From: an uncultured Flavobacteriaceae bacterium
GTDB taxonomy: Bacteria > Bacteroidota > Bacteroidia > Flavobacteriales > Flavobacteriaceae
Reading direction: 5' to 3'
Assembly (NCBI GenBank): GCA_938029725.1
Contig: CALHGE010000009.1
Location: 62,001-126,000 of the forward strand
Length of the DNA stretch: 64,000 nucleotides
Numbering within the stretch: position 1 is the first letter of the stretch; each line of letters opens with the position of its first letter. The notes beneath the pieces were generated by a model, which saw only the letters and a list, made by a program, of their open reading frames with translations, was not told the origin of the DNA and did not search any database. Positions 18,699-28,191 of this stretch are shown in pieces. Made by a program: the position numbers and the translations under genes.

Positions 18699-18714
18699 TG
18701 AAGTGCATGTTCAG

Positions 18715-19071
18715 TTATACCTTTTGAAGTACAGCGTCTGCAGTTTTTTTAGGATTCTCTCCATATTGGTTCTCACGTATTTCACTATCTAAACAGCACA
18801 AGTAAAGGTTATAAAAAGGTACTAAAGCGTACCATCCGCTTTTGCCAATATCATGCATTCTGCGAACAGAAACAGCAGCTCCTGGAACTATTGTTGCAAA
18901 AATATAAAGTGTTGCTAAGAATAGTAATGCCGGTATAGCTAAAGTTGTTGAAAGAACAACAGTACCGTAGGTAAAAAGTAAACTAATCTGAAAGAACATC
19001 CAATATTCTTTTCTTCTTGCTCTTCCGTTAAAGTCAGCATATTGTTTTAGTGCTTTCAAATACCAGTTCAT
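18715..19071 (-). CDS. DUF805 family membrane protein
   Basis: MNWYLKALKQYADFNGRARRKEYWMFFQ...VSVRRMHDIGKSGWYALVPFYNLYLCCLDSE. Confidence 0.9.
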   Translation of the reverse strand: MNWYLKALKQYADFNGRARRKEYWMFFQISLLFTYGTVVLSTTLAIPALLFLATLYIFATIVPGAAVSVRRMHDIGKSGWYALVPFYNLYLCCLDSEIRENQYGENPKKTADAVLQKV

Positions 19072-19194
19072 GGTTTGGGGCTTTGGTTAAACTGAACTGA
19101 GTAAACGCGGTATTAAAGTAGCTAGTATTTTTTTTAGATGAACGGTAAGATGATTTGTTCATTTATCGTTGAACGGTAAAATTTCTAATTAAAG

Positions 19195-20259
19195 TTAATT
19201 CGTATTGTTCGCTTTAATTTCATTACGAACCATGTTGCCAGATTGCGTTAACTCTTCAGTTGTCCAGCCTCCAGTGGTACTTGCACCAGGTTTTAAAGCA
19301 GCTGATAGTTCTTCTTTATCAACAATTGACCAATTGCACCAACCAATTCCGTTGCTGTCCATAAAGTCCCACCAAGTAGTTGCTTCCGCAACATCAATAG
19401 AGCCATCACCAGATGCTTCTGATACCCCATATTCGGTAACAAAAATTGGAATACCGGCATCTATGGCTTGTTGCGCTATAGCTCTTAATTCTTGTTTATG
19501 GGTGGCGGCGTAGTAGTGCAGGGTATACGCTACGTTGGGGTCATCAATTTTATTTCCGATTACTTCATCAACACGTTGTGACCATGTGCGTGTACCACAA
19601 ATAACAATGTTATCAGGGTCATTGGCACGAATACTTGCTAACACATCTTCATGATATGCTTTTAAAGTTCCAGTCCATGAAACATCTAAAGGCTCGTTAT
19701 ACGGTTCGTAAATAATATTCGGCGTATCTCCGTATTTTTTCGAAACTTCATCAAAGAATGCTTTTGCCTCAGTTAGGTAATCTTCAGCATGATGCGAATG
19801 CCAATCTACGATCACATAAATACCTGCTGCAATAGCGGCATCAATGATGGTAAACACTTTTTGTTTTTCTCTAACCGTATTTGTTAGGTAAGCGTCTGCG
19901 CCTTCATCGACCCCCATTGCAGCTCTAACTACAGTACAATTCCAGTCTTCTTTTAACCATTGTACAGTTTCGCTTGTATAGTACTCGCCAGCCCATTGGC
20001 TCCAGAAAAATGAAACACCTCTAAGTTGAACTTGAGCACCATTCTTATCAACAATCTTAGTACCTTCAATACGCAACTGTCCGTGTGTTCCAACAAAAGA
20101 AACAGAAGAGCTAGTGCTGTCGTTCGTGCTATCTTCCTCTTTTGGTGTTTCGTTAGCAACAAAGGCGTCTTGAACAACGGGCTCATCGGATGAAGAACTA
20201 CAAGAGAATGTTACGGCTAAAAAACAAACGAGTGTTAAATTGATAGCTTGTCTTCTCAT
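19195..20259 (-). CDS. Glycoside hydrolase family 5-like cellulase/endoglucanase lipoprotein
   Basis: Lipobox-like LAVTFSCSSSS; GVSFFWSQWAGEYYTSETVQWLKEDWNCTVVRAAMG; IYEPYNEPLDVSW; FVTEYGVSEASGDG; WCNWSIVDKEE. Confidence 0.9.
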   Translation of the reverse strand: MRRQAINLTLVCFLAVTFSCSSSSDEPVVQDAFVANETPKEEDSTNDSTSSSVSFVGTHGQLRIEGTKIVDKNGAQVQLRGVSFFWSQWAGEYYTSETVQWLKEDWNCTVVRAAMGVDEGADAYLTNTVREKQKVFTIIDAAIAAGIYVIVDWHSHHAEDYLTEAKAFFDEVSKKYGDTPNIIYEPYNEPLDVSWTGTLKAYHEDVLASIRANDPDNIVICGTRTWSQRVDEVIGNKIDDPNVAYTLHYYAATHKQELRAIAQQAIDAGIPIFVTEYGVSEASGDGSIDVAEATTWWDFMDSNGIGWCNWSIVDKEELSAALKPGASTTGGWTTEELTQSGNMVRNEIKANNTN

Positions 20260-20319
20260 AGCACAGAGGATTTTATTGTTTATAATTTAAAAATATAAAT
20301 TGTCTTTGAAAATACAGAA

Positions 20320-20350
20320 AATAAAAAATCCCGCGCTATGGCGGGATTGG
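20320..20350 (-). terminator. Terminator downstream of the cyclophilin-FKBP gene
   Basis: Minus strand AATCCCGCC atagc GCGGGATTTTTTATT. Confidence 0.8.
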
Positions 20351-20355
20351 TATTT

Positions 20356-21495
20356 TTATTGTGCAAGACCAGTAATTTCAAGGTCGAAAACTAAATCTGC
20401 TCCCGGAGGTATCGGGCCACCACCTTGTTCACCATAGCCTAAATGAGAAGGAATGAAAACCCGCACTTTGTCACCTACTTTCATTGATAGAAGCCCTTCA
20501 CGAAAACCTGATATCAAGGGTGAATCAGTACTATAACTCATTTCGGTTGGAAAATACCCGCCACCTTGTTTTCTGCGTTCGTCGAAGGTGTTGTACTTCG
20601 TAGCTATTTCTTCATAGTTACTATCGAATAAGGTACCATCTTCCAAATAACCGGCATACATCACCATAACTTTGGAGCCTAATGCTGGCTTCTTATCTTT
20701 AGAATCAACAATGCTTAAAATTTTAAGGCCAGAAGGGTAGGCTTTTGCTTTCGCTTTTCCGTCAGCAAGCCCAGTTGCAAAGGTTGCTTTTACCTTTTTT
20801 ACAGCTTCAATTTTTTCTTGTTTTTCAGCTTCTACTGCGGCTAGGCGTTCGCCTTCTTTATCAAAATAGTCAGTCATTACCGCAACAGCATCGAATTTTT
20901 TAGCTTCTTTTCCATTACGGATAATTACAATGGTATTCATTTTAACTTCCTCCATAGGCTTATTACCGGCAGCTACTGGTACATTGGCAATAGAGTCTAA
21001 AACAGACATGCCCATTACAACTTCTCCAAAAACAGAATGCCTATTATCTAACCAAGGTGTCGCTTTGTGCGTAATGAAAAATTGGCTTCCGTTCATATTA
21101 GGTCCTCCGTTTGCCATGGAAAGAATTCCCTTTTTATCATGAACCAGTGAATCGTTGAATTCATCCATGAATTTGTAGCCCGGATTTCCTGTACCGTTTG
21201 CTAATGGGTCACCTCCTTGAATCATGAAATCTTTCATCACTCTGTGAAATGTAAGTCCGTCATAGAACTTTTTGCCCTTGTGCTCTTCAGCAACAAAAGT
21301 GTTAGAGCCTTCTGCTAATGAAATGAAATTAGCAATTGTAACCGGTGTTTTATCATATTCTAGTTTTACAACGATATCACCTTTAGCTGTTTGAATGTCA
21401 GCATATAGTCCATCTTCTAAATCAGGGTATTTACTTGATTTGCAGCTTGAAAGTGCTATTGAGAAGCCTAGTAATAGAATACATATTTTTTTCAT
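20356..21495 (-). CDS. Cyclophilin-FKBP fusion peptidyl-prolyl isomerase lipoprotein
   Basis: Cyclophilin core FYDGLTFHRVMKDFMIQGGDPLANGTGNPGYKFMDEF...SMANGGPNMNGSQFFITHKATPWLDNRHSVFGEVV; FKBP core VMVMYAGYLEDGTLFDSNY...GFREGLLSMKVGDKVRVFIPSHLGYGEQGGGPIPPGADLVFDLEI. Confidence 0.95.
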   Translation of the reverse strand: MKKICILLLGFSIALSSCKSSKYPDLEDGLYADIQTAKGDIVVKLEYDKTPVTIANFISLAEGSNTFVAEEHKGKKFYDGLTFHRVMKDFMIQGGDPLANGTGNPGYKFMDEFNDSLVHDKKGILSMANGGPNMNGSQFFITHKATPWLDNRHSVFGEVVMGMSVLDSIANVPVAAGNKPMEEVKMNTIVIIRNGKEAKKFDAVAVMTDYFDKEGERLAAVEAEKQEKIEAVKKVKATFATGLADGKAKAKAYPSGLKILSIVDSKDKKPALGSKVMVMYAGYLEDGTLFDSNYEEIATKYNTFDERRKQGGGYFPTEMSYSTDSPLISGFREGLLSMKVGDKVRVFIPSHLGYGEQGGGPIPPGADLVFDLEITGLAQ

Positions 21496-21521
21496 AGGTG
21501 GTATTTTAGATAATTTAATTT

Positions 21522-22067
21522 TTAAAGACTGTCTTTTGCTTTTTCAATTTTCAAAACAGCTATCGTTGATTTTAAAGGCATGTTAATTCCTATTTTATCG
21601 CTATCACCTGGATAGCCATAGCCTAATGAAGATGGAAATAAGAATGTAGCAGTTTCATTTTCTTTAAGCAGTTTTATACTATTGCGTAAACCAGGAAAAA
21701 GATCTTGCTTGTCTACTTTGTATTTTAAAATGCCAATATCTTCCATTTTATATATAGTGTCATTCGAAAGGCTTAAAATATTGTAGGTTAGTGTGACCAA
21801 ATCATCAGGTTGCGGTGTGTATACTGCGGTAGTATTCTTCTTATTATAATGATACCAAGATCCAGTATCACTCTGTATATAGCGCTTAGTCGAATCTATG
21901 GCAATGACCTGCTTCATCAGTGCTTCTTCATGAGCAAGTAGCTTTTTGCTGCGTTCTATAGAGGTTTGAATAGAATTTTCGGTCTTTCTTTTTACAGGAT
22001 GACGTGGTGTTGGACCATCGCAGCTAATTAGCCCAATCAGCAATAGAATGAATATGATATGCTTCAT
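21522..22067 (-). CDS. gldI: Gliding motility-associated FKBP-type PPIase lipoprotein GldI
   Basis: MKHIIFILLLIGLISCDGPTPRHPVKRKT...DIGILKYKVDKQDLFPGLRNSIKLLKENETATFLFPSSLGYGYPGDSDKIGINMPL; adjacent to an nrnA-like gene, an arrangement common in Flavobacteriia. Confidence 0.85.
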   Translation of the reverse strand: MKHIIFILLLIGLISCDGPTPRHPVKRKTENSIQTSIERSKKLLAHEEALMKQVIAIDSTKRYIQSDTGSWYHYNKKNTTAVYTPQPDDLVTLTYNILSLSNDTIYKMEDIGILKYKVDKQDLFPGLRNSIKLLKENETATFLFPSSLGYGYPGDSDKIGINMPLKSTIAVLKIEKAKDSL

Positions 22068-23107
22068 GCGTTTAGTTTATCCTTATAGTTTTCTAATAAA
22101 GAAACGAAATATGTAGCGGTTTCCTCTAGAGAAACATCACTTCGTCCTCCAGAAGCATTATCGTGGCCGCCACCGTTAAAATGTTTTCGAGCAAATTGAT
22201 TCACTGAAAAATCTCCCTCAGAGCGGAAAGAAATTTTAATAATACCCTCCTCTTTGTTTTCAATGAAGATAACAGCGAATCGAATGCCTTCCAAGGTAAG
22301 GCCGTAATTTACAAAGCCTTCTGTGTCTCCCTTTTTATAGTTATAGGCATCTAGCTCCTCTTGACTCAAAGTAATGTAGGCCGTTTGATAGGTGTCTAAG
22401 ATGACCATATTTTTTAGCGCACAGCCCAAGAGATGCAATCTGCTAGGTGAATTGGTATCGTAAATTCTATTATGTATTTCAGTATTTTTTGCGCCTTTAT
22501 CAATTAAATCAGCGATTACTTGATGTGTTCTACTGGTGGTAGATTGAAATTTGAACGAGCCTGTATCCGTCATAATTCCGGTGTAAATGCAATTCGCCAT
22601 TTCAGAAGTAATCGTATCGGTATCTCCCAAATATTCTATGAAGTTATATACCATTTCACAGGTAGAACTCATCAATACATCAGAATACGTCACCACCGCA
22701 TAATCTGAGGGCGCTTGATGATGATCAATCATTATATACTGCGCTTTTGCTGCTTCCAAAATAGGTTCAAGCTGACCGGTTCTTCCGAAATGATTAAAAT
22801 CTAAAGTAAAAATTAGAGTCGCTTCTTTAATGGCAGAAAGCGCTTGTGTATTTTTAGCTTCAAAGTTTAGAATACGCTCGTTACCGGGCATCCATTTTAA
22901 GAATTTTGGATAATCATTAGGAGATACAATAGTTGCATTTTGGCCTCTGTTTTTCAGATAATGCCATAAGGCTAAGGTGGAGCCAATTGCATCCCCATCA
23001 GGATTCTTATGAGGTATGATGACAATTTTTTGTGGAACTGAAAGTAGCTTTTCTACTGCTTGAATATTGGCTGAATCCATGCGGGCAAAGATACAATAAT
23101 ATAACAA
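22064..23107 (-). CDS. DHH/DHHA1 phosphoesterase (NrnA-like)
   Basis: IIPHKNPDGDAIGSTLALWHYL; MIDHHQAP; FNGGGHDNASGG. Confidence 0.9.
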   Translation of the reverse strand: MLYYCIFARMDSANIQAVEKLLSVPQKIVIIPHKNPDGDAIGSTLALWHYLKNRGQNATIVSPNDYPKFLKWMPGNERILNFEAKNTQALSAIKEATLIFTLDFNHFGRTGQLEPILEAAKAQYIMIDHHQAPSDYAVVTYSDVLMSSTCEMVYNFIEYLGDTDTITSEMANCIYTGIMTDTGSFKFQSTTSRTHQVIADLIDKGAKNTEIHNRIYDTNSPSRLHLLGCALKNMVILDTYQTAYITLSQEELDAYNYKKGDTEGFVNYGLTLEGIRFAVIFIENKEEGIIKISFRSEGDFSVNQFARKHFNGGGHDNASGGRSDVSLEETATYFVSLLENYKDKLNA

Positions 23108-23156
23108 AGACCTAAACTCTAAATAGCTATTTTTGTTCTATAAACCAATCCAAAAA

Positions 23157-24185
23157 ATGATGCTAAGATTAAGTACAGTTGTGAGTATTTTGTTTCTCTT
23201 TGGATGCAAGACTGAAAAAGCATCCGTTGTAGTTCTTAGCGAAAAATCGCATTTTACGATCGCTTTTGGTTCCTGTAATAAGCATGATTCACCGAATTTA
23301 TTATGGGATGATATTCAAGCTGAAAATCCTGATGTTTGGATATGGGGCGGAGATATTGTTTATGCAGATACTGATGATATGGTAGAATTGCGCAGGGTAT
23401 ACAAAGCGCAAAGCGAAGTAGTTGGGTATAAGCGTTTAAAAAGTAAAGTGCCCGTTATTGGTTCTTGGGATGACCATGATTATGGATTGAATGATGGAGG
23501 TGTTGAATTTTCCTCAAAGCGGGAAAGCCAGCAAGAGCTGTTGAACTTTTTAGAGGTTGCAGAAGAGAGTCCTAGAAGAAAACAAGAAGGTGTTTATGCT
23601 GCTCATGATTATAATTTGCCGAAAGGAAAAGTAAAGGTTGTTGTTTTAGATACGCGCTATTTTAGAACGTCCTTGACCAAGGACACAGCAACAAAAAAAC
23701 GCAACAAGCCTAACCCATATGGAGAGGGCTCTGTTTTGGGAGAAACCCAATGGCAATGGCTAGAAACTACACTTTCAAATTCAGATGCTGATTTTAATGT
23801 GATCGTAAGTAGTGTTCAGTTTTTATCCAATGAACACGGATTTGAATGTTGGGGTAATTTTCCACACGAAGTAGATAAGTTGAAAGCGATGATAGCAGCT
23901 TCAAAAGCGAAAGGAGTTCTGATATTATCAGGCGATAGACACATTTCAGAATTTTCAAAGACCAAAGTTGAAGGATTGACCTATCCATTAATCGATTTCA
24001 CAAGTAGCGGTTTGACACATGCGTATTCTAAATTTAGCGGTGAACCGAATCCATTTAGAGTTGGGGAAGTAATACATACAGAGAGTTTTGGGGTCTTGGA
24101 TTTTGATTTCAGTAAAAAACAAGTGGTATTCAAAATGGTGGGTGACGGCGGAACAGTACTTGGAGAGTTAACAGAGTCCTATTAA
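23157..24185 (+). CDS. PhoD-like alkaline phosphatase/phosphodiesterase lipoprotein
   Basis: MMLRLSTVVSILFLFGCKTEK; FGSCNKHDSPNLLWDDIQAENPDVWIWGGDIVYAD; GSWDDHDYGLND; LSGDRHISEF. Start moved to ATG 23157 from track start 23133. Confidence 0.88.
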   Translation: MMLRLSTVVSILFLFGCKTEKASVVVLSEKSHFTIAFGSCNKHDSPNLLWDDIQAENPDVWIWGGDIVYADTDDMVELRRVYKAQSEVVGYKRLKSKVPVIGSWDDHDYGLNDGGVEFSSKRESQQELLNFLEVAEESPRRKQEGVYAAHDYNLPKGKVKVVVLDTRYFRTSLTKDTATKKRNKPNPYGEGSVLGETQWQWLETTLSNSDADFNVIVSSVQFLSNEHGFECWGNFPHEVDKLKAMIAASKAKGVLILSGDRHISEFSKTKVEGLTYPLIDFTSSGLTHAYSKFSGEPNPFRVGEVIHTESFGVLDFDFSKKQVVFKMVGDGGTVLGELTESY

Positions 24186-24188
24186 TAG

Positions 24189-24218
24189 TTGCCGATTATT
24201 AAATAATCTGTATTTTTG
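24189..24218 (+). promoter_or_regulatory. Bacteroidota sigma-ABfr-type promoter upstream of ndk
   Basis: TTG - 19 nt - TATTTTTG (TTG/TAnnTTTG consensus), 18 nt upstream of the ATG. Confidence 0.75.
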
Positions 24219-24235
24219 CAAAAAATTTTGAAAAC

Positions 24236-24655
24236 ATGACGACAAATAGAACTTTTACAATGATTAAGCCTGATGCTGTTGAGAACGGACATATTGGCGG
24301 AATTTTAGATAAAATCGCATCTGCAGGCTTTAAGGTTGTAGCTATGAAGTATACACAATTAAGTAAAAGGGATGCGCAAGAATTTTATGCGGTTCACAGC
24401 GAACGTCCATTTTATGGAGAGTTGGTTGATTTCATGACTAGAGGGCCTATTGTATCTGCCTTATTAGAAAAAGATAATGCTGTTGAAGATTTTCGTGCTT
24501 TGATTGGTGCGACTAACCCTGCAGAAGCAGCTGAAGGAACACTGCGTAAGTTGTTTGCTACAAGTATTGGTGAAAACGCTGTTCATGGTTCTGATAGTGA
24601 TGAGAATGCAGCAATTGAAGGTGCATTTCACTTTTCAGGGAGAGAGATTTACTAG
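24236..24655 (+). CDS. ndk: Nucleoside diphosphate kinase
   Basis: [22 protein letters not shown]...[38 protein letters not shown]. Confidence 0.97.
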   Translation: MTTNRTFTMIKPDAVENGHIGGILDKIASAGFKVVAMKYTQLSKRDAQEFYAVHSERPFYGELVDFMTRGPIVSALLEKDNAVEDFRALIGATNPAEAAEGTLRKLFATSIGENAVHGSDSDENAAIEGAFHFSGREIY

Positions 24656-24675
24656 AGTAACAAGGTATACACTAC

Positions 24676-24710
24676 AAAACCCCAGCAAGTTTAACTTGCT
24701 GGGGTTTTTA
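24676..24710. terminator. Terminator downstream of ndk
   Basis: AAAACCCCAGCAAGTTTAACTTGCTGGGGTTTTTA. Confidence 0.92.
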
Positions 24711-24955
24711 CTTTCAAGAAGCGCCGTGTGTCGATCGCAATGAGCCTCTAAAATTGATTCGAAAGGAAGTATGCTAAAATGGGTTTAAAGGAAATGTTAA
24801 AAGGCATTCTACTGGTAACTCTTTACAAAAGACACCTTCTGTATTGCGTTTAGTTAAGATTTCTGAAAGTGTGAATAAAAGTGGCACTTTGTAAACCTAG
24901 CTCCATTACGTGTAAGTACTTTTAATTAAATTTTAGGACTGTTTTTTTTAGGATT

Positions 24956-25252
24956 TTAGCGCAAAACCAATTTTTTCACCAATTCCTTACCCAATTCTTC
25001 ATTCAGCATGGCGATGATTTTTGATTTCCCTAAGCTTAATTCTTCTCGTAATACAGAAGAAGATAGTGAGACAAATAGTGTGTCGTTGCGAAGTTCGACG
25101 GCATTGGTGTAGTTGTCGACGCCATTCCCCATTAGCTTTTTCCATGCTTCTTTGGCATTCACCTTATCCATGCCTTTTTCGAGCTTATTGGCCTTAATGA
25201 ATTCATTTAAAGCCTCGCCCATATTCAGATTGTCGTTTCTTCGCTTTGCCAT
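24956..25252 (-). CDS. DUF721/DciA-like protein
   Basis: MAKRRNDNLNMGEALNEFIKANKLEKGMDKVNAKEAWKKLMGNGVDNYTNAVELRNDTLFVSLSSSVLREELSLGKSKIIAMLNEELG; next to recF. Confidence 0.88.
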   Translation of the reverse strand: MAKRRNDNLNMGEALNEFIKANKLEKGMDKVNAKEAWKKLMGNGVDNYTNAVELRNDTLFVSLSSSVLREELSLGKSKIIAMLNEELGKELVKKLVLR

Positions 25253-25671
25253 TATTCGGTTGCGTTAATGGGTTGAAAACGTTTGTAGGTATAGGTCAGC
25301 ATTTCTTGATTGGTAACAGAAAAATTATCTTTTGAAATAGTGTTGATTTGCTCCTTCCATTCGCTCATTTCATTTTTATAATGGAATTCAAATTGCCCCT
25401 TGTTTTCTTCAATGATAAAGAGCTCCGCATCATTTGAAGTTGTATAGCTGCCATCGAACTTGGGTTGCATTTTTTTACGATAACCTTTTAATCCATCTAG
25501 TTCAATGTAATCTACCGTCGGGTTTACTGTAAAGTCCTTCGTTTCCCCGTTTGGAAAGGTTACCTGTTCAATTTCCCAATAGCCATTGAGATTTGTGATT
25601 GTTTCTTTGGATATTTTTGTGCTACAACCCAAGAATACAAGTAAGGAAATTAAATATACAATTTGCTTCAT
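25252..25671 (-). CDS. Lipocalin-like lipoprotein
   Basis: MKQIVYLISLLVFLGCSTKISKETITNLNGYWEIEQVTFPNGE. Confidence 0.65.
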   Translation of the reverse strand: MKQIVYLISLLVFLGCSTKISKETITNLNGYWEIEQVTFPNGETKDFTVNPTVDYIELDGLKGYRKKMQPKFDGSYTTSNDAELFIIEENKGQFEFHYKNEMSEWKEQINTISKDNFSVTNQEMLTYTYKRFQPINATE

Positions 25672-25672
25672 A

Positions 25673-26752
25673 TTATAGTTTAAAGATTTTATAGGACTGA
25701 TGAATGTTCTTTATCACGTTTTCTGTCCTTTCAGGATGCGTATCACTAATAAAAATTTGCCCGAAGTTCTCATTGTCGACCAAAGCAATGATATGGCTTA
25801 CGCGATTTTCATCTAGTTTATCAAAAATATCATCTAACAGTAGAATTGGAGTTGTTTTTGCCACATCTTTTATAAAATGAAATTGAGCAAATTTCAAAGC
25901 AATTAAAAAGGACTTCTGCTGTCCTTGACTGCCAAACTTCTTAATCGGGTATTCGGTAATTTTAAAATTTAGATCATCTTTATGAATACCTACGCTTGTA
26001 TATTGCAAGGCTTTATCTCGATCGATATTTTTTTCTAGTAAACTTAAAAACGGGGTGTCTATTAGCTTTGATTGGTAGCTAAGAGAGACCACTTCAGATT
26101 CTCCCGAAATAATTGCATATTGCGCTTTGAAAATTGGAATAAAGGTATCCAAGAATGCAGCTCTTTTTTCATAGATTGGCATTCCGTATTCTACCAATTG
26201 TTCATTGTAAACCGCTAGGGTGGTAGCATCAAATGTATGATTAGCCGCAAAATATTTCAAAAGTGCATTTCGCTGTAAAAGAACTTTGTTGTACTTGATA
26301 AGGTTTTGGAGGTAGCCCTTGTCTGATTGTGAAATTACACCATCCATAAACTTCCTGCGCGTGTCACTCCCCTCAACAATAAGGTCGCTGTCAGCCGGAG
26401 AGATGATTACCAAAGGAAGTAGGCCAATGTGGTCAGACAGGCGTTCGTAGGCTTTTGCGTTTCTCTTTATTATTTTTTTTGCCCCTCGTTTTAGGCTGCA
26501 AAGAATCTTTTCTTCACGTTCTCCATTTTCAAATGTTCCATCAATTACGAAGAAATCTGAGTCATGTTTAATATTCTGTGCAGCAACAGGGTTGAAGTAG
26601 CTTTTGCCTAAAGAGAGATGATAAATAGCATCTAGCGCATTGGTTTTTCCAATACCATTTGGCCCGACAAAACAGTTGATTTTAGTGTCAAAATCAAAGT
26701 CTTTTGCTTCGAAATTTTTGTAATTAATAAGAGATAAATTCTTTAAGAGCAT
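25673..26752 (-). CDS. recF: DNA replication/repair protein RecF
   Basis: [77 protein letters not shown]. Confidence 0.96.
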   Translation of the reverse strand: MLLKNLSLINYKNFEAKDFDFDTKINCFVGPNGIGKTNALDAIYHLSLGKSYFNPVAAQNIKHDSDFFVIDGTFENGEREEKILCSLKRGAKKIIKRNAKAYERLSDHIGLLPLVIISPADSDLIVEGSDTRRKFMDGVISQSDKGYLQNLIKYNKVLLQRNALLKYFAANHTFDATTLAVYNEQLVEYGMPIYEKRAAFLDTFIPIFKAQYAIISGESEVVSLSYQSKLIDTPFLSLLEKNIDRDKALQYTSVGIHKDDLNFKITEYPIKKFGSQGQQKSFLIALKFAQFHFIKDVAKTTPILLLDDIFDKLDENRVSHIIALVDNENFGQIFISDTHPERTENVIKNIHQSYKIFKL

Positions 26753-26877
26753 TCCGGGTGCTGAAGTATTTTTGATTCGAGTTGCCTAAGAAGATGCAAA
26801 TTATCGAAAAATAACGAATAAATACGGCTCAGGATTTCAATAAAAACTTTATTTTTGCTCGACCAATAAAAATTCTG

Positions 26878-27645
26878 ATGGCTACATATAAAAAGCGAGG
26901 TTTCAAACCTAAAAATAAAGAGGAACAACAACAGTTAGATGAGCAAGAAAGCACAACTGCTGAGGTATTTAGTACTTTAGACGAGAGTGCATCGCGAAGT
27001 GAAGAATGGGTGGCTAAGAACCAAAATTACATACTGGGTATAATCGGTGTAATTGCAGTTAGCGTTTTAGGCTATTTGGCGTACAATCAATTTGTACAAG
27101 CGCCAAAAGAGGAAAGTGCTGCAAACGAAATGTATTACCCACAACAATATTTCGACCAGGCGGTTAATAGCTTAACAGAAAAAGATTCCTTATTCAATAA
27201 GGCGTTAAATGGAGCTGATGGTAAATATGGTTTCTTAGATATTATTGAAGAATATAACGGTACAAAAGCCGCGAATCTTGCGAATTATTCTGCAGGAATG
27301 GCATATTTAAATATGAATCAGTACGATGAAGCTATAGATTATTTAGAGGATTTTTCTTCTGAGGATGCTGTTTTAGGAGCCTTGTCAAAAGGAGGGCTTG
27401 GTGATGCGTTTATGCAATTAGGACAGGCTTCTGATGCTTTAGGATATTATGAGCAAGCATTTAATCACAATACAAATGCCTTTACTACACCAAAATTCTT
27501 GTTCAAAGCGGGTATTACTGCTCTAGAATTAAATAAAAAGGATAAGGCTTTAGGATACTTTAAAAGAATCAAAGACGAGTTCTCAAAATCTGATGAAGCT
27601 CAAAGTATTGATGCTTTTATCGGAATGGCTAAAAGTGGAGAATAA
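26878..27645 (+). CDS. Membrane-anchored tetratricopeptide repeat protein
   Basis: Hydrophobic segment YILGIIGVIAVSVLGYLAYNQF followed by TPR-like helices (YDEAIDYLEDF..., SDALGYYEQAF, KDKALGYFKRI). Confidence 0.8.
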   Translation: MATYKKRGFKPKNKEEQQQLDEQESTTAEVFSTLDESASRSEEWVAKNQNYILGIIGVIAVSVLGYLAYNQFVQAPKEESAANEMYYPQQYFDQAVNSLTEKDSLFNKALNGADGKYGFLDIIEEYNGTKAANLANYSAGMAYLNMNQYDEAIDYLEDFSSEDAVLGALSKGGLGDAFMQLGQASDALGYYEQAFNHNTNAFTTPKFLFKAGITALELNKKDKALGYFKRIKDEFSKSDEAQSIDAFIGMAKSGE

Positions 27646-28127
27646 TGGCCACGGCAAATAAAAATTTATCGGCTTACGATAAGACAACAATCCCAAACGC
27701 GAAAAATCTTCGGTTTGGGATTGTTGTTTCTGAATGGAATTCTGAAATCACAGAGGGTCTCTTTACCGGGGCTTTAGAAGCTTTGCTAGATTGTGGAGCC
27801 AAATCAGAAAATATTATCCGTTGGGATGTTCCTGGAAGTTTTGAATTGACCTACGGCTGTAAAAAAATGATACTAGCTGACAAGGTTGATGCTGTTATCG
27901 CTATAGGAAGTGTTATTCAAGGTGAAACCAAGCATTTTGATTTTGTTTGTAGCGCAACTGCTCAAGGTATTAAAGATTTGAATGTTCAATTCGATACACC
28001 TACTATTTTCTGTGTGCTTACTGACAACACATTGCTTCAGGCTCAAGAGCGCAGTGGAGGTAAGCATGGTAACAAAGGAGCTGAAGCTGCAATCGCAGCA
28101 ATTAAAATGGCTACCCTCGGAGTTTAA
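27645..28127 (+). CDS. ribH: 6,7-dimethyl-8-ribityllumazine synthase
   Basis: RFGIVVSEWNSEITEGLFTGALEALLDCGA...WDVPGSFELTYGCKKM...AIGSVIQGETKHFDFVCSATAQGI. Confidence 0.97.
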   Translation: MATANKNLSAYDKTTIPNAKNLRFGIVVSEWNSEITEGLFTGALEALLDCGAKSENIIRWDVPGSFELTYGCKKMILADKVDAVIAIGSVIQGETKHFDFVCSATAQGIKDLNVQFDTPTIFCVLTDNTLLQAQERSGGKHGNKGAEAAIAAIKMATLGV

Positions 28128-28191
28128 ATTCTTGATTCTCTTTCTTTCAGTTCAATTTTAAGCTGTATTTTTCCGTGTAGATATACGCAAT

